64,000 nt of DNA from Muricoccus pecuniae (GCF_014199205.1 NZ_JACIJD010000010.1:1-64000); one strand, 5' to 3'; positions 1 through 8,166 are shown, numbered from the stretch's first letter. Numbers and translations are program-made. Notes: generated from the letters alone by a model not told the origin.

Positions 1-2
1 AC

Positions 3-59
3 TCGGCTATCGGCTACAAAGCCCCTACCGAAATAGAACAACTCGCCGCGGCCGCGTAG
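3..59 (+). pseudogene. IS3-type transposase C-terminus (partial, 5' end outside window)
   Basis: The first 57 bases read in frame as SAIGYKAPTEIEQLAAAA and then TAG. The pattern S-A-x-G-Y-x-x-P-x-E is the usual C-terminal tail of the DDE transposase (orfB) of IS3-family elements, in which a 'RPHSALGYxTPxEF' block closes the protein. Only this tail lies inside the window, so I cannot say whether the upstream gene is intact. An inverted-repeat-like sequence 12 bases downstream fits the end of such an element. The call rests on a short motif and the position of the repeat. Confidence 0.55.
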
Positions 60-70
60 GCCGTAACCCG

Positions 71-95
71 TGTCCACTCAAACAGGGGAAGGTCA
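71..95 (+). repeat. Probable right terminal inverted repeat of an IS3-family element
   Basis: The segment ends in GGGGAAGGTCA and starts TGTCCA. Read on the other strand it begins TGACCTTCCCC and ends TGGACA, the general form of IS3-family terminal repeats (TGACCT...CCCC...GGACA). It lies 11 bases after the transposase-like stop codon, the usual distance for a right end. The partner left repeat is outside the window. Confidence 0.5.
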
Positions 96-189
96 GTTCG
101 AGAGATTGGCGACCTGACAACAGCCAGAGCTGAGCTTATCCTGGCCGCTAAACTGCCCGACGATACGGGACCACCTCAAGGAGACCGAT

Positions 190-357
190 TTGCGCAAGCC
201 GAATTACAGCCAGGATCGCGCGCAGCGCGAGAGGGACAAGGCTGCAAAGGCCCAGGCCAAGGAGCAGAGGCGGCAAGAGCAGAAAGCTGCTGCTTCCGAC
301 CCAGGCCAGGAGCAACGGGACAGCCGCGCCGAGGACGACACCAAGGACGCAGAGTGA
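190..357 (+). CDS. Small, highly charged hypothetical protein (55 aa)
   Basis: A TTG start at 190 is preceded by AAGGAGA at a spacing of about six bases, a strong ribosome-binding site that decides the start. The product begins LRKPNYSQDRAQRERDKAAK and is rich in Arg, Lys, Glu and Gln. It is predicted to be a charged helix with a disordered acidic tail. Small proteins beginning RKPNYS..R.QR...AAK are common and uncharacterised in Alphaproteobacteria, often encoded near mobile DNA. No catalytic motif is visible, so the function is unknown. Confidence 0.6.
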   Translation: MRKPNYSQDRAQRERDKAAKAQAKEQRRQEQKAAASDPGQEQRDSRAEDDTKDAE

Positions 358-709
358 CCCTGGGTGAAGGAGCTGGGGTGGGGCTGAAGAAGGCTGATAG
401 CCCCCCTAAGCTCGACTAGGCTGTCAGCCGGTGTGGCGGAAAACCTGGGCCGGCAAGTGGCAGCCAGGCTAGGTGGTGGGGTCTGCCGTGACCCCGTCGG
501 GGCGCTCCGACTTAGGCGGCCCAGCCACTGACCCCTAACTTGCGGCTCTCATGCCGTCTTCCATCCCGACCCGGATTCGCTCCGCTTCTCAAGGATGCCT
601 GCACCAAGTCTGGGCGAGGGCTAACTTCAGGAGAAGCGACAGCTAGGCCTCGTCAGCCACGCCCTGGCTGACTCCTGCGTTACCGCGGTGGTCAGGGACC
701 GAGGCGAGA
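358..709. other. Intergenic, no gene seen
   Basis: No frame in this stretch has a convincing start, ribosome-binding site and family resemblance. The right edge runs into the hairpin that follows the convergent HHE/DUF2382 gene. Confidence 0.5.
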
Positions 710-735
710 GCGGGCGGGGATTTCTCCTCGCCCGC
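710..735 (-). terminator. Hairpin downstream of the HHE/DUF2382 gene
   Basis: GCGGGCG at 710-716 pairs perfectly with CGCCCGC at 729-735 across a 12-base loop, about ten bases after the stop codon of the minus-strand gene. There is no clear T run, so it may be a Rho-assisted or stabilising hairpin. Confidence 0.5.
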
Positions 736-746
736 TTCGTCCTGCT

Positions 747-1958
747 TCAGGTGCTGGCGCGCTCGCGGGCCGTCTTCCGCTTGCCCGACTGGCTGATCTC
801 CACCTCGTCGCGCCGCACGGTCTCGCGCACGGTCGCGACCTGCTGGGTGCGTTCCGTCCGCACGACGATCTCCTCGCGCAGGCGGACCCTCTTGTTGACG
901 ACTGGCACCTCGGCGGTCTCGACCACCTCGACCGTCATCTCGGTGAGGATCTCGCCAGTGGCCTTGTCGCTCACCGGGCGGCGACGCTCGACCACGACCC
1001 GCTCGCTCTGCAGCGTTACCTGCTCCTCGACCTCGCTCTCGACGACGTAGCGCCGAATGCGGGCGGTGCCGCGGTTCTCAGTGCGCTTGGTGACCTCGAG
1101 CACCTCCTCGCCGAGGGGGATCACTTCCTCCTGGCTGGCGGGTGCCCTTGCGCCGGAGGTCTGCCGCCCCTGCTGGAGTCCCTGCATGGCGCCCGCCCAG
1201 GGCCACAGGAACATGTCGGCGAAGGCGTTCGCCGAGGGGCGCGTCGGGGTGGGTGAGGGCGCAGCGGCGCGCGCGGGTGCCGCCTGCTGCTCAGCGCGTG
1301 CCGCGGCGGTCATGAGGCGCGCGACCTTGCCCGTGGCGTCGGCCGCGACGTTCAGCGGCATGGCCGCGGCATCGGCGGCACGGCTGGCGGTCTCGCGGCT
1401 GTGGCGCTCCGCGGCTTCATGTTCCTGCTGCTGGCGGGCTGCGGCCTCGGCCTCGAGCTCGGCCTGCTCGCGCTCTCGGCGCGCCTTCGCCCGGCGCTCC
1501 TCGGCCTCGTCCTGCCTGGCCTGCTCGACCTCGGCCAGGCTCGCCTCCATCTTCTCGGTGACCTTCTGGACCTGCTCGGCGCTCAGCGCGCTCTGCACGG
1601 CAGGAAGGAGCTCCTTCTTCTCGTCGCGCGAGTGCTGGCGGAATGCCTTCTGCAACTCCGCGAGGAGCGGGATGAATGCCTCTCCGTTCTTGGGCAGCGT
1701 GTCGAGTTCGGCCAGCCGGGCGCGGAGGTTCTTGTTGTCCGCGATGGCCTCGACGACGAGACCCCTGGTCTCCGGATTCTTGCGGAGCAGGGGGAAGAGG
1801 AACTCCTCTTCGAGATTCGAGTGTAGATCGAGCGCGGCCTTGAGCTCGGCAAAGAGCTTCTCGCGGGTCTTCACGGCGCCCTCCGAGGTATCCGAGAGCC
1901 TGGCGAACAGGTCGTTCACCTTGCTCGAGCCTTCTTGCATCAGCGTGCGGAGTGACAT
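747..1958 (-). CDS. HHE hemerythrin domain fused to DUF2382 (YsnF/AvaK) stress protein
   Basis: The 403-residue product has three parts. Residues 1-150 resemble a hemerythrin HHE cation-binding domain, with helices carrying H-x-N-x-E-E-E-F-x-F-P and a later R-Q-H-S-R-D-E. Residues 150-290 are an Ala/Glu/Arg-rich coiled coil followed by a low-complexity Ala/Pro linker. Residues 295-385 match DUF2382, a Glu/Val/Arg-rich domain with E-E-V-I-P-L-G-E-E and R-R-Y-V-V. DUF2382 proteins are linked to general stress responses but have no proven biochemistry. An HHE domain normally binds a di-iron centre for O2 or NO chemistry. No signal peptide is seen, so it is probably cytoplasmic. Domain assignment is solid; the role of the fusion is inference. 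Confidence 0.75.
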   Translation of the reverse strand: MSLRTLMQEGSSKVNDLFARLSDTSEGAVKTREKLFAELKAALDLHSNLEEEFLFPLLRKNPETRGLVVEAIADNKNLRARLAELDTLPKNGEAFIPLLAELQKAFRQHSRDEKKELLPAVQSALSAEQVQKVTEKMEASLAEVEQARQDEAEERRAKARREREQAELEAEAAARQQQEHEAAERHSRETASRAADAAAMPLNVAADATGKVARLMTAAARAEQQAAPARAAAPSPTPTRPSANAFADMFLWPWAGAMQGLQQGRQTSGARAPASQEEVIPLGEEVLEVTKRTENRGTARIRRYVVESEVEEQVTLQSERVVVERRRPVSDKATGEILTEMTVEVVETAEVPVVNKRVRLREEIVVRTERTQQVATVRETVRRDEVEISQSGKRKTARERAST

Positions 1959-2202
1959 TCGTTGATCCTTCGTGGGTTGCTGTCGCTGCCCTGGCCGGGC
2001 GGTGTCAGAGGCTGTGAAGCCTCGTCGGCGGCGAAAAAGGGCGAATGCGCTGCCCGGAAAGCGAGGACGGCGGATGCCGCTCGTGGGTTCGGCGTAAACC
2101 GGAGCGCCGTTCTGTTAGGTGAGGGACTCAGCTTGGAAGTCCTGCATCGTCACCGCTATCGAGGACGCGGTCAGATCCTTCCTGCTCCAGCGCCCTGCCA
2201 GG

Positions 2203-2226
2203 AAAACTCCCGGTTCGTTCCGGGAG
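2203..2226 (-). terminator. Rho-independent-type terminator (minus strand)
   Basis: CTCCCGG at 2207-2213 pairs with CCGGGAG at 2220-2226 around a six-base loop. On the minus strand the stem is followed directly by TTTT. It is about 170 bases past the stop codon of the ferritin-like gene. Confidence 0.55.
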
Positions 2227-2343
2227 AATGCAATGTCATCCTTGAGCCAAAACGTCCGGGCGCGCAAACCTATTGCTGCGTCGCAGCATCACGGTGCAGT
2301 GGTGGTGCCGGGCACACACCTGTGCCTTTCAGGATCGAAAGGG

Positions 2344-2369
2344 CAGGGCGCCATTCGTCGGGCGCCCTG
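2344..2369 (-). terminator. Perfect 9-bp hairpin just after the ferritin-like gene
   Basis: CAGGGCGCC at 2344-2352 pairs with GGCGCCCTG at 2361-2369 over an eight-base loop, 23 bases past the stop codon of the minus-strand gene. It is the first of two stem-loops there. No long T run follows it. Confidence 0.55.
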
Positions 2370-2392
2370 GGTGGCGGCTGCGGGGCCGCCGA

Positions 2393-2989
2393 CTAAGGTC
2401 GTTGAAGAAGGCGAAGCACTGCTTCGTTGGACGTGCGGCCAATTCCCTCGATGAGGTCGGCGACCGATCCGTGCATTCGGGCGAAAGCTTGTGTTGCCTG
2501 CCCCGCCAGCGTCTCCTCGCCGCAGCCGAGGCCGCGGAGCGCTTCCGTGGCCCAGGAATAGTGGACTGCCTCGTCCGCTGCGTAGCTACCGATGAGCGCC
2601 GCCATCGCTGGCGGGTAGGGCTTTGCGGCGTAACGGGCGTATTTCTCGCGTGACTGCCACTCGTTCGAGACGAAACTCATCAGGATCGTCCGGTCGCCGC
2701 CCGGCAGCCCGGCCACCTGCACGCCAAGCTTGAGCAAGCCGGTGGGGAGGTGCGGCAGCATGGGCGGAACGCCGCCCAGCTCGCGAATGAGGTCCCTGAG
2801 GTTGCGGGCGTGCCGCTCATGGTCCTCGCGGTAGGCCCGGAGACTCTCCTTCAGCGCCGGGTCACGCAGGGCCGATATGGCCACGGAGTACATGGGCAAC
2901 GTGTCGTTCTCCAGCTGCAGCAGATCAGCGAGATCCGCTTGCAGGCTGGGGAGATCGGCGTTCCGTGGGCTGTTCTCGGTGTCGGTCAT
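2393..2989 (-). CDS. Ferritin-like four-helix-bundle protein
   Basis: This is a 198-residue helical protein starting MTDTENSPRNADLPSLQADL. An upstream in-frame extension to 3097 is Pro/Arg-rich and unlike protein, so I place the start at 2989. Acidic and His residues recur at helix-bundle spacing: E-N-D-T-L-P-M-Y, Y-R-E-D-H-E-R-H-A-R-N and A-D-E-A-V-H-Y-S-W-A. This arrangement suits a ferritin-like or DUF2383-type fold that could bind two metal ions. A metal-storage or stress role is plausible but not shown. It lies near another metal-binding stress protein (HHE/DUF2382) on the same strand, with separate terminators. Confidence 0.6.
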   Translation of the reverse strand: MTDTENSPRNADLPSLQADLADLLQLENDTLPMYSVAISALRDPALKESLRAYREDHERHARNLRDLIRELGGVPPMLPHLPTGLLKLGVQVAGLPGGDRTILMSFVSNEWQSREKYARYAAKPYPPAMAALIGSYAADEAVHYSWATEALRGLGCGEETLAGQATQAFARMHGSVADLIEGIGRTSNEAVLRLLQRP

Positions 2990-3083
2990 GGGTCGGGGTC
3001 CGGGCGGTGGTGGGGAGCGCCCACTTGGTGACCCGTCCCGCCGATGCACACCCGCAGCACATGGCGGGGCGGGTGAAGTGAAT

Positions 3084-3154
3084 GTTGCATTGCACAATTA
3101 TCTTGCAACGGTCGTGTTGTTGCGCTTAGAAACCTTCATGTTGCGCTGCAGCAA
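3084..3154 (+). promoter_or_regulatory. Two-block phasin operator/promoter region (PhaR-like)
   Basis: Block 1 at 3084-3106 contains TTGCATTGCACAATT followed by TCTTGC. Block 2 at 3138-3154 is ATGTTGCGCTGCAGCAA. Both occur, with only a few changes and at nearly the same distance from the start codon, upstream of the second phasin gene (58575-58645, other strand). The repeated TTGC/TGCA/GCAG elements are of the kind bound by the polyhydroxybutyrate-responsive repressor PhaR in other Alphaproteobacteria. Conservation is visible in the sequence; the identity of the binder is inferred. Confidence 0.6.
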
Positions 3155-3202
3155 AAGGGGCATCAGCTCTCACGTAGCGCACGGCACAAAGAGGAACCGA
3201 CC

Positions 3203-3610
3203 ATGTTCATGCAGAACCGCATGCCCCAGGCGAACGACATGATGGCCAGCATCTCGAAGGCCGCTGCGACCGCGAGCGAACTCAATCGCAACAATCTTGA
3301 TGCCGCGACCCGTTCGGCCCAACTCTGGACCGCGGGCCTGCAGGACATCGGCCAGCGCTACCTCGCGATGTACCAGGGCATGGCCGAGGGCTTCGTCACC
3401 GCATCCAAGGCGATGACCTCCGCGAAGTCCCCCCAGGAGGCCGCCACGATCCAGACCTCCTACTTCAAGGCGGCCCGGGAGCAGATGACCGGCCAGGCCA
3501 CCCAGATCGGGGAGGCGACTGCCAAGCTGTTCAAGCACGCCTCCGTACCCCTCGCCGAGCAGGCCAGCGCGGCTTCCGCGATGATGGTGCCTGTCAAGCG
3601 CACCGCCTGA
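3203..3610 (+). CDS. phaP: Phasin family protein (copy 1)
   Basis: The 135-residue product begins MFMQNRMPQANDMM and is almost entirely amphipathic helix. It carries the phasin pattern A-A-T-R-S-A-Q-L-W-T-A-G-L-Q-D and S-P-Q-E-A-A-x-I-Q-T-S-Y-F-K. Phasins coat polyhydroxyalkanoate granules, limit their size and influence PHA enzymes. AGAGGA upstream of the ATG is the ribosome-binding site. A close paralogue lies at 58120-58527 on the other strand, with conserved promoter blocks and a comparable downstream hairpin, so the whole locus is duplicated. Regulation by a PhaR-type repressor is likely. No PHA synthase is in the window. Confidence 0.85.
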   Translation: MFMQNRMPQANDMMASISKAAATASELNRNNLDAATRSAQLWTAGLQDIGQRYLAMYQGMAEGFVTASKAMTSAKSPQEAATIQTSYFKAAREQMTGQATQIGEATAKLFKHASVPLAEQASAASAMMVPVKRTA

Positions 3611-3621
3611 GATCCGAGGAC

Positions 3622-3655
3622 CGGCCAGTTGGTGGGTCTGTCCACCTGCTGGCCG
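3622..3655 (+). terminator. Terminator-like hairpin after phasin 1
   Basis: CGGCCAG...GGTGG at 3622-3635 pairs with CCACC...CTGGCCG at 3642-3655 with one wobble and one mismatch, twelve bases past the phasin stop codon. A related but perfect stem follows phasin 2. Confidence 0.6.
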
Positions 3656-4612
3656 ATACCGGGGCGTGATCGTCCTGGGCCAGCGGGTGGGGTTCCGCCT
3701 CGCAGGCGGACGGCTAACCCTGAGACGCGCCTCCAGCACGACCTTTCCAGGATCGGCCATGGCCGCTTTGCAACGCCGCCTGGATGGCCGAACTGAATTT
3801 CAGCGACTTCCTGTCCCCTCATCGAACTTCCATCGAAGCGGCCAAGTACCAGCGCCAATTCAAACGTTAATCTCACCGTAGCCAGATCACAGGGGTTCGT
3901 ACTCGTGCGGAGGGGCGCACGGGATGGGCAAATACGGCCCGGGTCAGGGCCCAAGCGGCAATTCTGGATCACGCCCTGTACCGGCTTCAACGGAGCCGTC
4001 GGGGGCTGGTCCTGCAAGAGCCACGCGGATGAGATCGTCAGGCCCTCGGCAGCCAGCAACACGATAGGTGTTCAAAAGTAGTTCCGGAGGAGCCGGCGCG
4101 ACACTGCGGCTCTTCGCGAGATCGAGACGGCTGCTCGCCCATAGGTATATTCAAGTTGGATGGTAGCCAGCTTGCCCGTGACGCCTACGGCCGGTTGGTC
4201 CGGCAGTATGACTGCACAGCACTGCCCCAGCTTCGCCGGCTATCGCCTTTCGACAAGACCTCCACCTCTCCCTTCCAGATCTTGCGGACCCGACCGCTTC
4301 CATCCAAGCGCGCTTGTTCGACGAGATCATGCGCGACATCACCACCGAGCGGGACCGCCGCCCTGCTCGACATATCTCGCGGCCGGGGCCGTCCCGCTGC
4401 TTCACATGAGCGGAGCAGACCCTCATGCTGCCGTCTCACTCATCAGCGGCACTCCGCTGAGGCGTGCGCCTAGCGGGATTTCGAACCGCCGCAGCGGATC
4501 CTGCCCGAACGGTGACAGCCCCTGATAGTCTCGTTCTCGGTGAAGAGGTTGCCGCGCTAATACGATGGGGACAGCGTCGGACAGTGACTTATCGGAGCCG
4601 CCCCGAGCCGCG
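3656..4612. other. Long intergenic stretch, no confident gene
   Basis: Nearly one kilobase without a supported gene. A 28-codon frame at 3784-3870 (MAELNFSDFLSPHRTSIEAA...) reads like real protein and could be the head of a decayed gene, but it has no ribosome-binding site and stops early. The open frames on both strands at 4150-4670 have atypical composition and no family resemblance. Confidence 0.4.
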
Positions 4613-5008
4613 TCAATCGGTAGCCCCCCTTTGCATGATCCGGGCGAGGCATGACACCACCTCGGCGGGGCCATAGGGCTTGGTGATGACGGGTGCGTTC
4701 ATATGCTGCCCTTTGTTCACTTCCGACGCCTCGAGACCGGTCGCGAACACGAACGGCACGCCCAGCGTGGCAAGACGATCGGCGACCGGGAGGGCCGACT
4801 GGCCATCGGCGAGGCTGTAGTCGATGACGGCGGCGTCGATCCCTCCCTCGGACACGGCCGTCGTGATCGCCGACAGCGCCTCCGCGACTCTCGCGGCCTG
4901 AACGACGGTTTGCGCACCCGCGATCATCAGCGCGTCTTCGAGCAGGAAAGTGATCAGCGGCTCATCCTCCACCACGAGGATGCGTCGCCCTTGAAACTCT
5001 GAAGCCAT
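4613..5008 (-). CDS. Single-domain response regulator
   Basis: A 131-residue receiver domain with no output domain. The expected residues are present: E14-D15 in I-L-V-V-E-D-E-P, phosphoacceptor D63 in A-V-I-D-Y-S-L-A-D-G, T90 in F-V-F-A-T-G and K110 in I-T-K-P-Y. AAGGAG six bases before the ATG supports the start. The D-Y-S-L-A-D-G motif is typical of receivers in alphaproteobacterial general-stress and light-response (HWE/HisKA2) pathways. No kinase is adjacent, so its partner is unknown. It probably relays phosphate or competes with another regulator by protein contact. Confidence 0.85.
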   Translation of the reverse strand: MASEFQGRRILVVEDEPLITFLLEDALMIAGAQTVVQAARVAEALSAITTAVSEGGIDAAVIDYSLADGQSALPVADRLATLGVPFVFATGLEASEVNKGQHMNAPVITKPYGPAEVVSCLARIMQRGATD

Positions 5009-5476
5009 GGTGAACTCCTTGGCCGAGAATAGCCCTATGGATCGAACCTACATCGGGGGCGCATTTCGGCCCAGGGCGTATCGGCGGCTCCAGGGAGAGC
5101 CGAACTTCCTGCCGGCCTGTGGGAGCATCGTCGTGGGTTAGTGGCGCGAAGGAAACGGGGATCGCTCGGGCAGCCTCGCGTGCTGTCATCGGACATATGG
5201 GCCAAGTCGCATCTGCGGCGCCGTTGCATCCTCATGCCGGCGCGCACAGGCTTGGCCGCTCAGGACGCGCTCCCGATACCATCCGCAACCGGATGGTGGG
5301 GGAGCGGCGCCCAACTCCCCGACCGCCGCTCAGCACCGTCGCGCCCGCGCCAAGGTCTCCGGATCGAGCGGCAGGGGCCAGGTGCCCGACCCTGCCGTGA
5401 TCCGGCACCCTTGCTGCACCCCGTGGGGATCAGCCCCGTGCCGGTAAAGGAGAGGGTGCCAAGGTGACGAGGACCG
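5009..5476. other. Intergenic, nothing recognised
   Basis: No coding frame, RNA gene or clear regulatory element could be supported between the response regulator and the DUF3126 gene. Confidence 0.4.
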
Positions 5477-5740
5477 TCAGCGTCGCCGCTTGGGGGAGGG
5501 CGAGTCTGGCACCGGCGCGGGCCGAGCAGCCGGGGGCAGGTCCTCCTCCAGGATGGTGAGATGCACAGCGTAGGACACCTCCCCATCCTCGGCATCGCGG
5601 TGGAGCGTGCCAATCACCTCGCCCCCGGCCTCAACTTCAATGCTCATCCCCGCTCGCCTCGGGGGAATGACGCTGATGCGATCCGTCGCGAGCAGCCGTC
5701 GCAGGTAGGCCTGTACCCGCTCGATCTCCGAATTCGTCAT
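5477..5740 (-). CDS. DUF3126 family protein
   Basis: The 87-residue product starts MTNSEIERVQAYLRRLL and carries the DUF3126 pattern: an N-terminal helix, then I-S-V-I-P, G-E-V-I-G-T-L-H-R-D and D-G-E-V-S-Y-A-V-H-L-T-I-L-E-E-D-L. Family members are short alphaproteobacterial proteins of unknown function, about 70 residues long. This copy adds a Pro/Arg-rich tail of some 18 residues. A longer in-frame extension to 5896 looks non-coding, so I use the internal ATG. No operon partner is evident. Confidence 0.75.
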   Translation of the reverse strand: MTNSEIERVQAYLRRLLATDRISVIPPRRAGMSIEVEAGGEVIGTLHRDAEDGEVSYAVHLTILEEDLPPAARPAPVPDSPSPKRRR

Positions 5741-6150
5741 TGTCCAACGGCTCCCACGGCATTGGGTGCCTTCCCAGACTTCCTCACCAGAGGTGATCCG
5801 CCCGGCAGCGGAGTTGGCTGGCGATGGAAGGAGGGCTTGGAGTGCCTCGACATGATCGAGGGGAACGGGGCGGTGGATTGGGCGCGGCGAGCGCATTGGT
5901 CTGACATTTGCTGGACATGGGGCATGCAGAGCCCATCACGCAAGGGCATCTGCTTACCATCACCCCTCCTTCGGGGCGGGGCGCCAGGAAGGTTGGGCGG
6001 GGCCGTTCGCACCCCGGACGCCTGGCATGACGAGGAGGCTGGCGGCCGTGTCAGACCCCAAGCCGGACGAGGCGGCTATCCAGGCAACCGCGTCGCCTTC
6101 CCGTCAACGGAAGGCAGGGAGCCCGGCATCCCGTAGCCGGACAACTCCTG
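5741..6150. other. Intergenic, no gene seen
   Basis: Open frames cross this stretch, but none has family resemblance, a ribosome-binding site or plausible composition. Confidence 0.4.
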
Positions 6151-6330
6151 CTAGCTGGTTTCGCTCTTCTCCATGTAGGTGAGGTTCACCAGCATGTCTG
6201 CCCAGGCCGGACCCAGCACGGCGCGCAGGTCGTTCCCTCGCGCCGCACTGAACCGGAAGGCAACCGGCGCGAGGTCCACCGCCTCGGCCCTGGCGAACAG
6301 CGCGCCAATCTCACCTTGCCCGATCGCAAG
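6151..6330 (-). pseudogene. C-terminal remnant of an unidentified gene
   Basis: Directly after the TAG of the binding-protein gene, and in the same frame, the minus strand encodes 59 residues beginning LAIGQGEIGALFARAEAVDL and ending MLVNLTYMEKSETS before a second TAG. Codon choice and the helix-like sequence look genuinely coding, yet there is no start codon at the head. The simplest reading is a deletion that left only the 3' end of a gene next to the binding-protein gene. I do not recognise the family. Stop-codon readthrough giving a longer protein is possible but less likely. Confidence 0.45.
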
Positions 6331-7323
6331 CTACTCGACTCGGATATCCCGGGCGCGGATCACGTCACGCCATTTGGCACTCTCGGCGGCGAGATAGGCC
6401 GGGAACTCCTCCGGGCTGCCGCCGACCGGATCGATCGACAGGCCTTGCAGGCGCTCGCGCAGTTCGGGCGCGCGCAGGCCCTCCATAACCGCCTGTGACA
6501 GGCGGCGGATGATCGGCTCAGGCGTGTTGGCGGGGGCGAACATGGCGAAGTCGCTGGAAGCGTTGAGGCCGGGCGTGCCGGACTCGGCCAAGGTGGGCAC
6601 GTCCGGCATCTGGGCCGAGCGCTGCTCGGAGCTCACCGCCAGCGCCCGCAACTCGCCCGAGCGCAGGAACGGCAGTGCCACCCCGGTATCCACGAAGGAC
6701 ATCGGGATCTCGCCGGCCAGCACGGCCTGCATGCCCGGACCGCTGCCGCGGTAGGGGACGTGCTGGAGCTTGATGCCGTTGGCAGCCGCGAACATCTCCG
6801 GGGTGAGGTGGTTGGCCGAGCCGATTCCGCCGGAGCCGAAGCTGATCGTGTCCGGCGCCGCCCTGGCCGCCGCGACGAGGTCGGCCACCGTGCGATAGCG
6901 GGAGTCGCCCCGCACGCAGAGGAAGAAGCCGTTCTGGACCAGCAGCCCGATCGGGGCGAAGTCGCGCTCCTGGTTGTACGGGAGGTTGGTATAGAGGTGG
7001 GGGTTGATGGCGTAGGTGCTGTTGGGCGTGACCAGCAGCGTGTAGCCATCGGGCCGGGCACGTGCCACGAGGCCGTTGCCGACCGCGCCGTTGGCGCCGG
7101 CCCTGTTGTCAACCACGAACTGCTGGCCCAGGCGCGCCGAAAGCGGCTGCGCGATCAGCCTCGCAACGAGGTCGGTGGAGCCGCCGGCTGCGAAAGGCGC
7201 CACGATGGTCACCGTGCGCGTTGGGTAAGCGGGTGCCTGGGCGGCAGCCGGACGAGCCCCTGTGGCCGCGGCCATCAGGCCCAGGGCTGAGATACCGAAG
7301 TTCCGTCGAAGCATGGTCGTCAT
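6331..7323 (-). CDS. Bug/TctC-family tripartite tricarboxylate transporter binding protein
   Basis: A 330-residue periplasmic binding protein. Residues 1-28 are a signal peptide (M-L-R-R-N-F-G... ending A-A-A-Q-A). The Bug signatures follow: Y-P-T-R-T-V-T-I-V-A-P-F-A-A-G-G-S-T-D, V-D-N-R-A-G-A-N-G, P-D-G-Y-T-L-L and H-V-P-Y-R-G-S-G-P. These proteins capture small carboxylates for TctAB-type transporters, or act as sensors when, as here, no TctA/TctB lies nearby. The ligand cannot be read from sequence. Acetobacteraceae and Burkholderiales genomes carry many such orphans. Confidence 0.9.
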   Translation of the reverse strand: MTTMLRRNFGISALGLMAAATGARPAAAQAPAYPTRTVTIVAPFAAGGSTDLVARLIAQPLSARLGQQFVVDNRAGANGAVGNGLVARARPDGYTLLVTPNSTYAINPHLYTNLPYNQERDFAPIGLLVQNGFFLCVRGDSRYRTVADLVAAARAAPDTISFGSGGIGSANHLTPEMFAAANGIKLQHVPYRGSGPGMQAVLAGEIPMSFVDTGVALPFLRSGELRALAVSSEQRSAQMPDVPTLAESGTPGLNASSDFAMFAPANTPEPIIRRLSQAVMEGLRAPELRERLQGLSIDPVGGSPEEFPAYLAAESAKWRDVIRARDIRVE

Positions 7324-7746
7324 GTCCTGTTCTTTAAACGTTTCCTGCTTTGCCGGCCGCCTCGTGCGGCCGGATACGGCGAGGCGAATCGGGCTGGCTC
7401 GCCATCACGGCGCCGGCCTCGGCCCGCGCCCCGCTTGCTTCGCCGTTCACCCCCTCGCTCTCCGGTAGCAGCGCGATGTTATCGGCAGCGTCGAACCAGA
7501 TGCCGCGAGGCCTTGCAAGACCGACGTTTCAGGGGCGCAGAACGATTCGGGCTGACGAAGGGAAAAGGCCTGAAGGCCCTGGCTAAATCAACGAGCCGCC
7601 TGAGCCGTCCAGCGGGGACATGGCAGCCGGGTGAGATGGCCGAGCGCATCGCGGGCCACGAAGCGCTTGACGCAGATTTCCAAGCGCGTTTGCCACCTCA
7701 CGGAATTTAGGACCGGCGTGAGGTCCGGGCCGCAGCCGCCTCAACC
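7324..7746. other. Intergenic, no gene seen
   Basis: Upstream region of the minus-strand binding-protein gene and downstream region of the DUF6525 gene. No coding frame or clear regulatory element is supported. Confidence 0.4.
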
Positions 7747-8166
7747 TCAGCGCCGATAACGGCGCCCCGCCTTGCGCTTGGCCCCTGCCTTGGACTGCTT
7801 GGCCGCCGGAGCGATGGAAAGGGGCTTGGCTACGGGTATGCCGTCGGTCCCGGAATAGCGCTGGAGCGTCGCGCCGGCAGCAAGGTGTGGGTAAGCCTGG
7901 GCACCTTTCGGCCATGTCCTCGCGAAGGCGGCGAGTTCGGCGTGGTCGTGTCCGCGGATGGTCTGGACGAGAAAGGACGCCGCCTGGGCCGGCCGCAGCC
8001 GCTCCCGGCGCAGCAGGTGAAGATGCCACTCGCGGGCGCGCAGGGGACACCAATCCACCAAGGCTTCCTGCAAGGCCCGCCGCACCTCGACCGGGAGCTC
8101 CTCATACGCCCGGTAGGGGTCGCCCTTCAGCTTGCTGTAGGGCTTGGCGGCCATGCTGTTGTCCAT
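7747..8166 (-). CDS. DUF6525-like hypothetical protein
   Basis: The 139-residue basic protein has a conserved-looking core: M-A-A-K-P-Y-S-K-L-K-G-D, Y-E-E-L-P-V-E-V-R-R-A-L-Q-E-A and D-W-C-P-L-R-A-R-E-W-H, followed by R-R-E-R-L and a Lys/Arg-rich tail. This fits the small DUF6525 family of alphaproteobacterial proteins, usually about 100 residues, whose function is unknown. The basic C-terminal extension could bind nucleic acid, which is only a guess. The start at 8166 has a weak ribosome-binding site; the nearby MAAK start would trim four residues. Confidence 0.6.
   Translation of the reverse strand: MDNSMAAKPYSKLKGDPYRAYEELPVEVRRALQEALVDWCPLRAREWHLHLLRRERLRPAQAASFLVQTIRGHDHAELAAFARTWPKGAQAYPHLAAGATLQRYSGTDGIPVAKPLSIAPAAKQSKAGAKRKAGRRYRR

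Larger units (their letters stand above)
1959..2392. other. Intergenic with two minus-strand hairpins
   Basis: No gene is supported here. Two stem-loops follow the minus-strand ferritin-like gene and are listed separately. The remaining 200 or so bases would hold the promoter of the HHE/DUF2382 gene, but I could not find a convincing -35/-10 pair or an EcfG-type GGAAC/CGTT pair. Confidence 0.5.

Noticed and set aside
1959-2150. EcfG-type general-stress promoter upstream of the HHE/DUF2382 gene
   Set aside because: A GAACCC-like -35 is present on the minus strand, but no CGTT -10 lies at 16-17 bases.
3784-3870. 28-codon frame MAELNFSDFLSPHRTS...
   Set aside because: Looks protein-like but is too short, without a ribosome-binding site or continuation.
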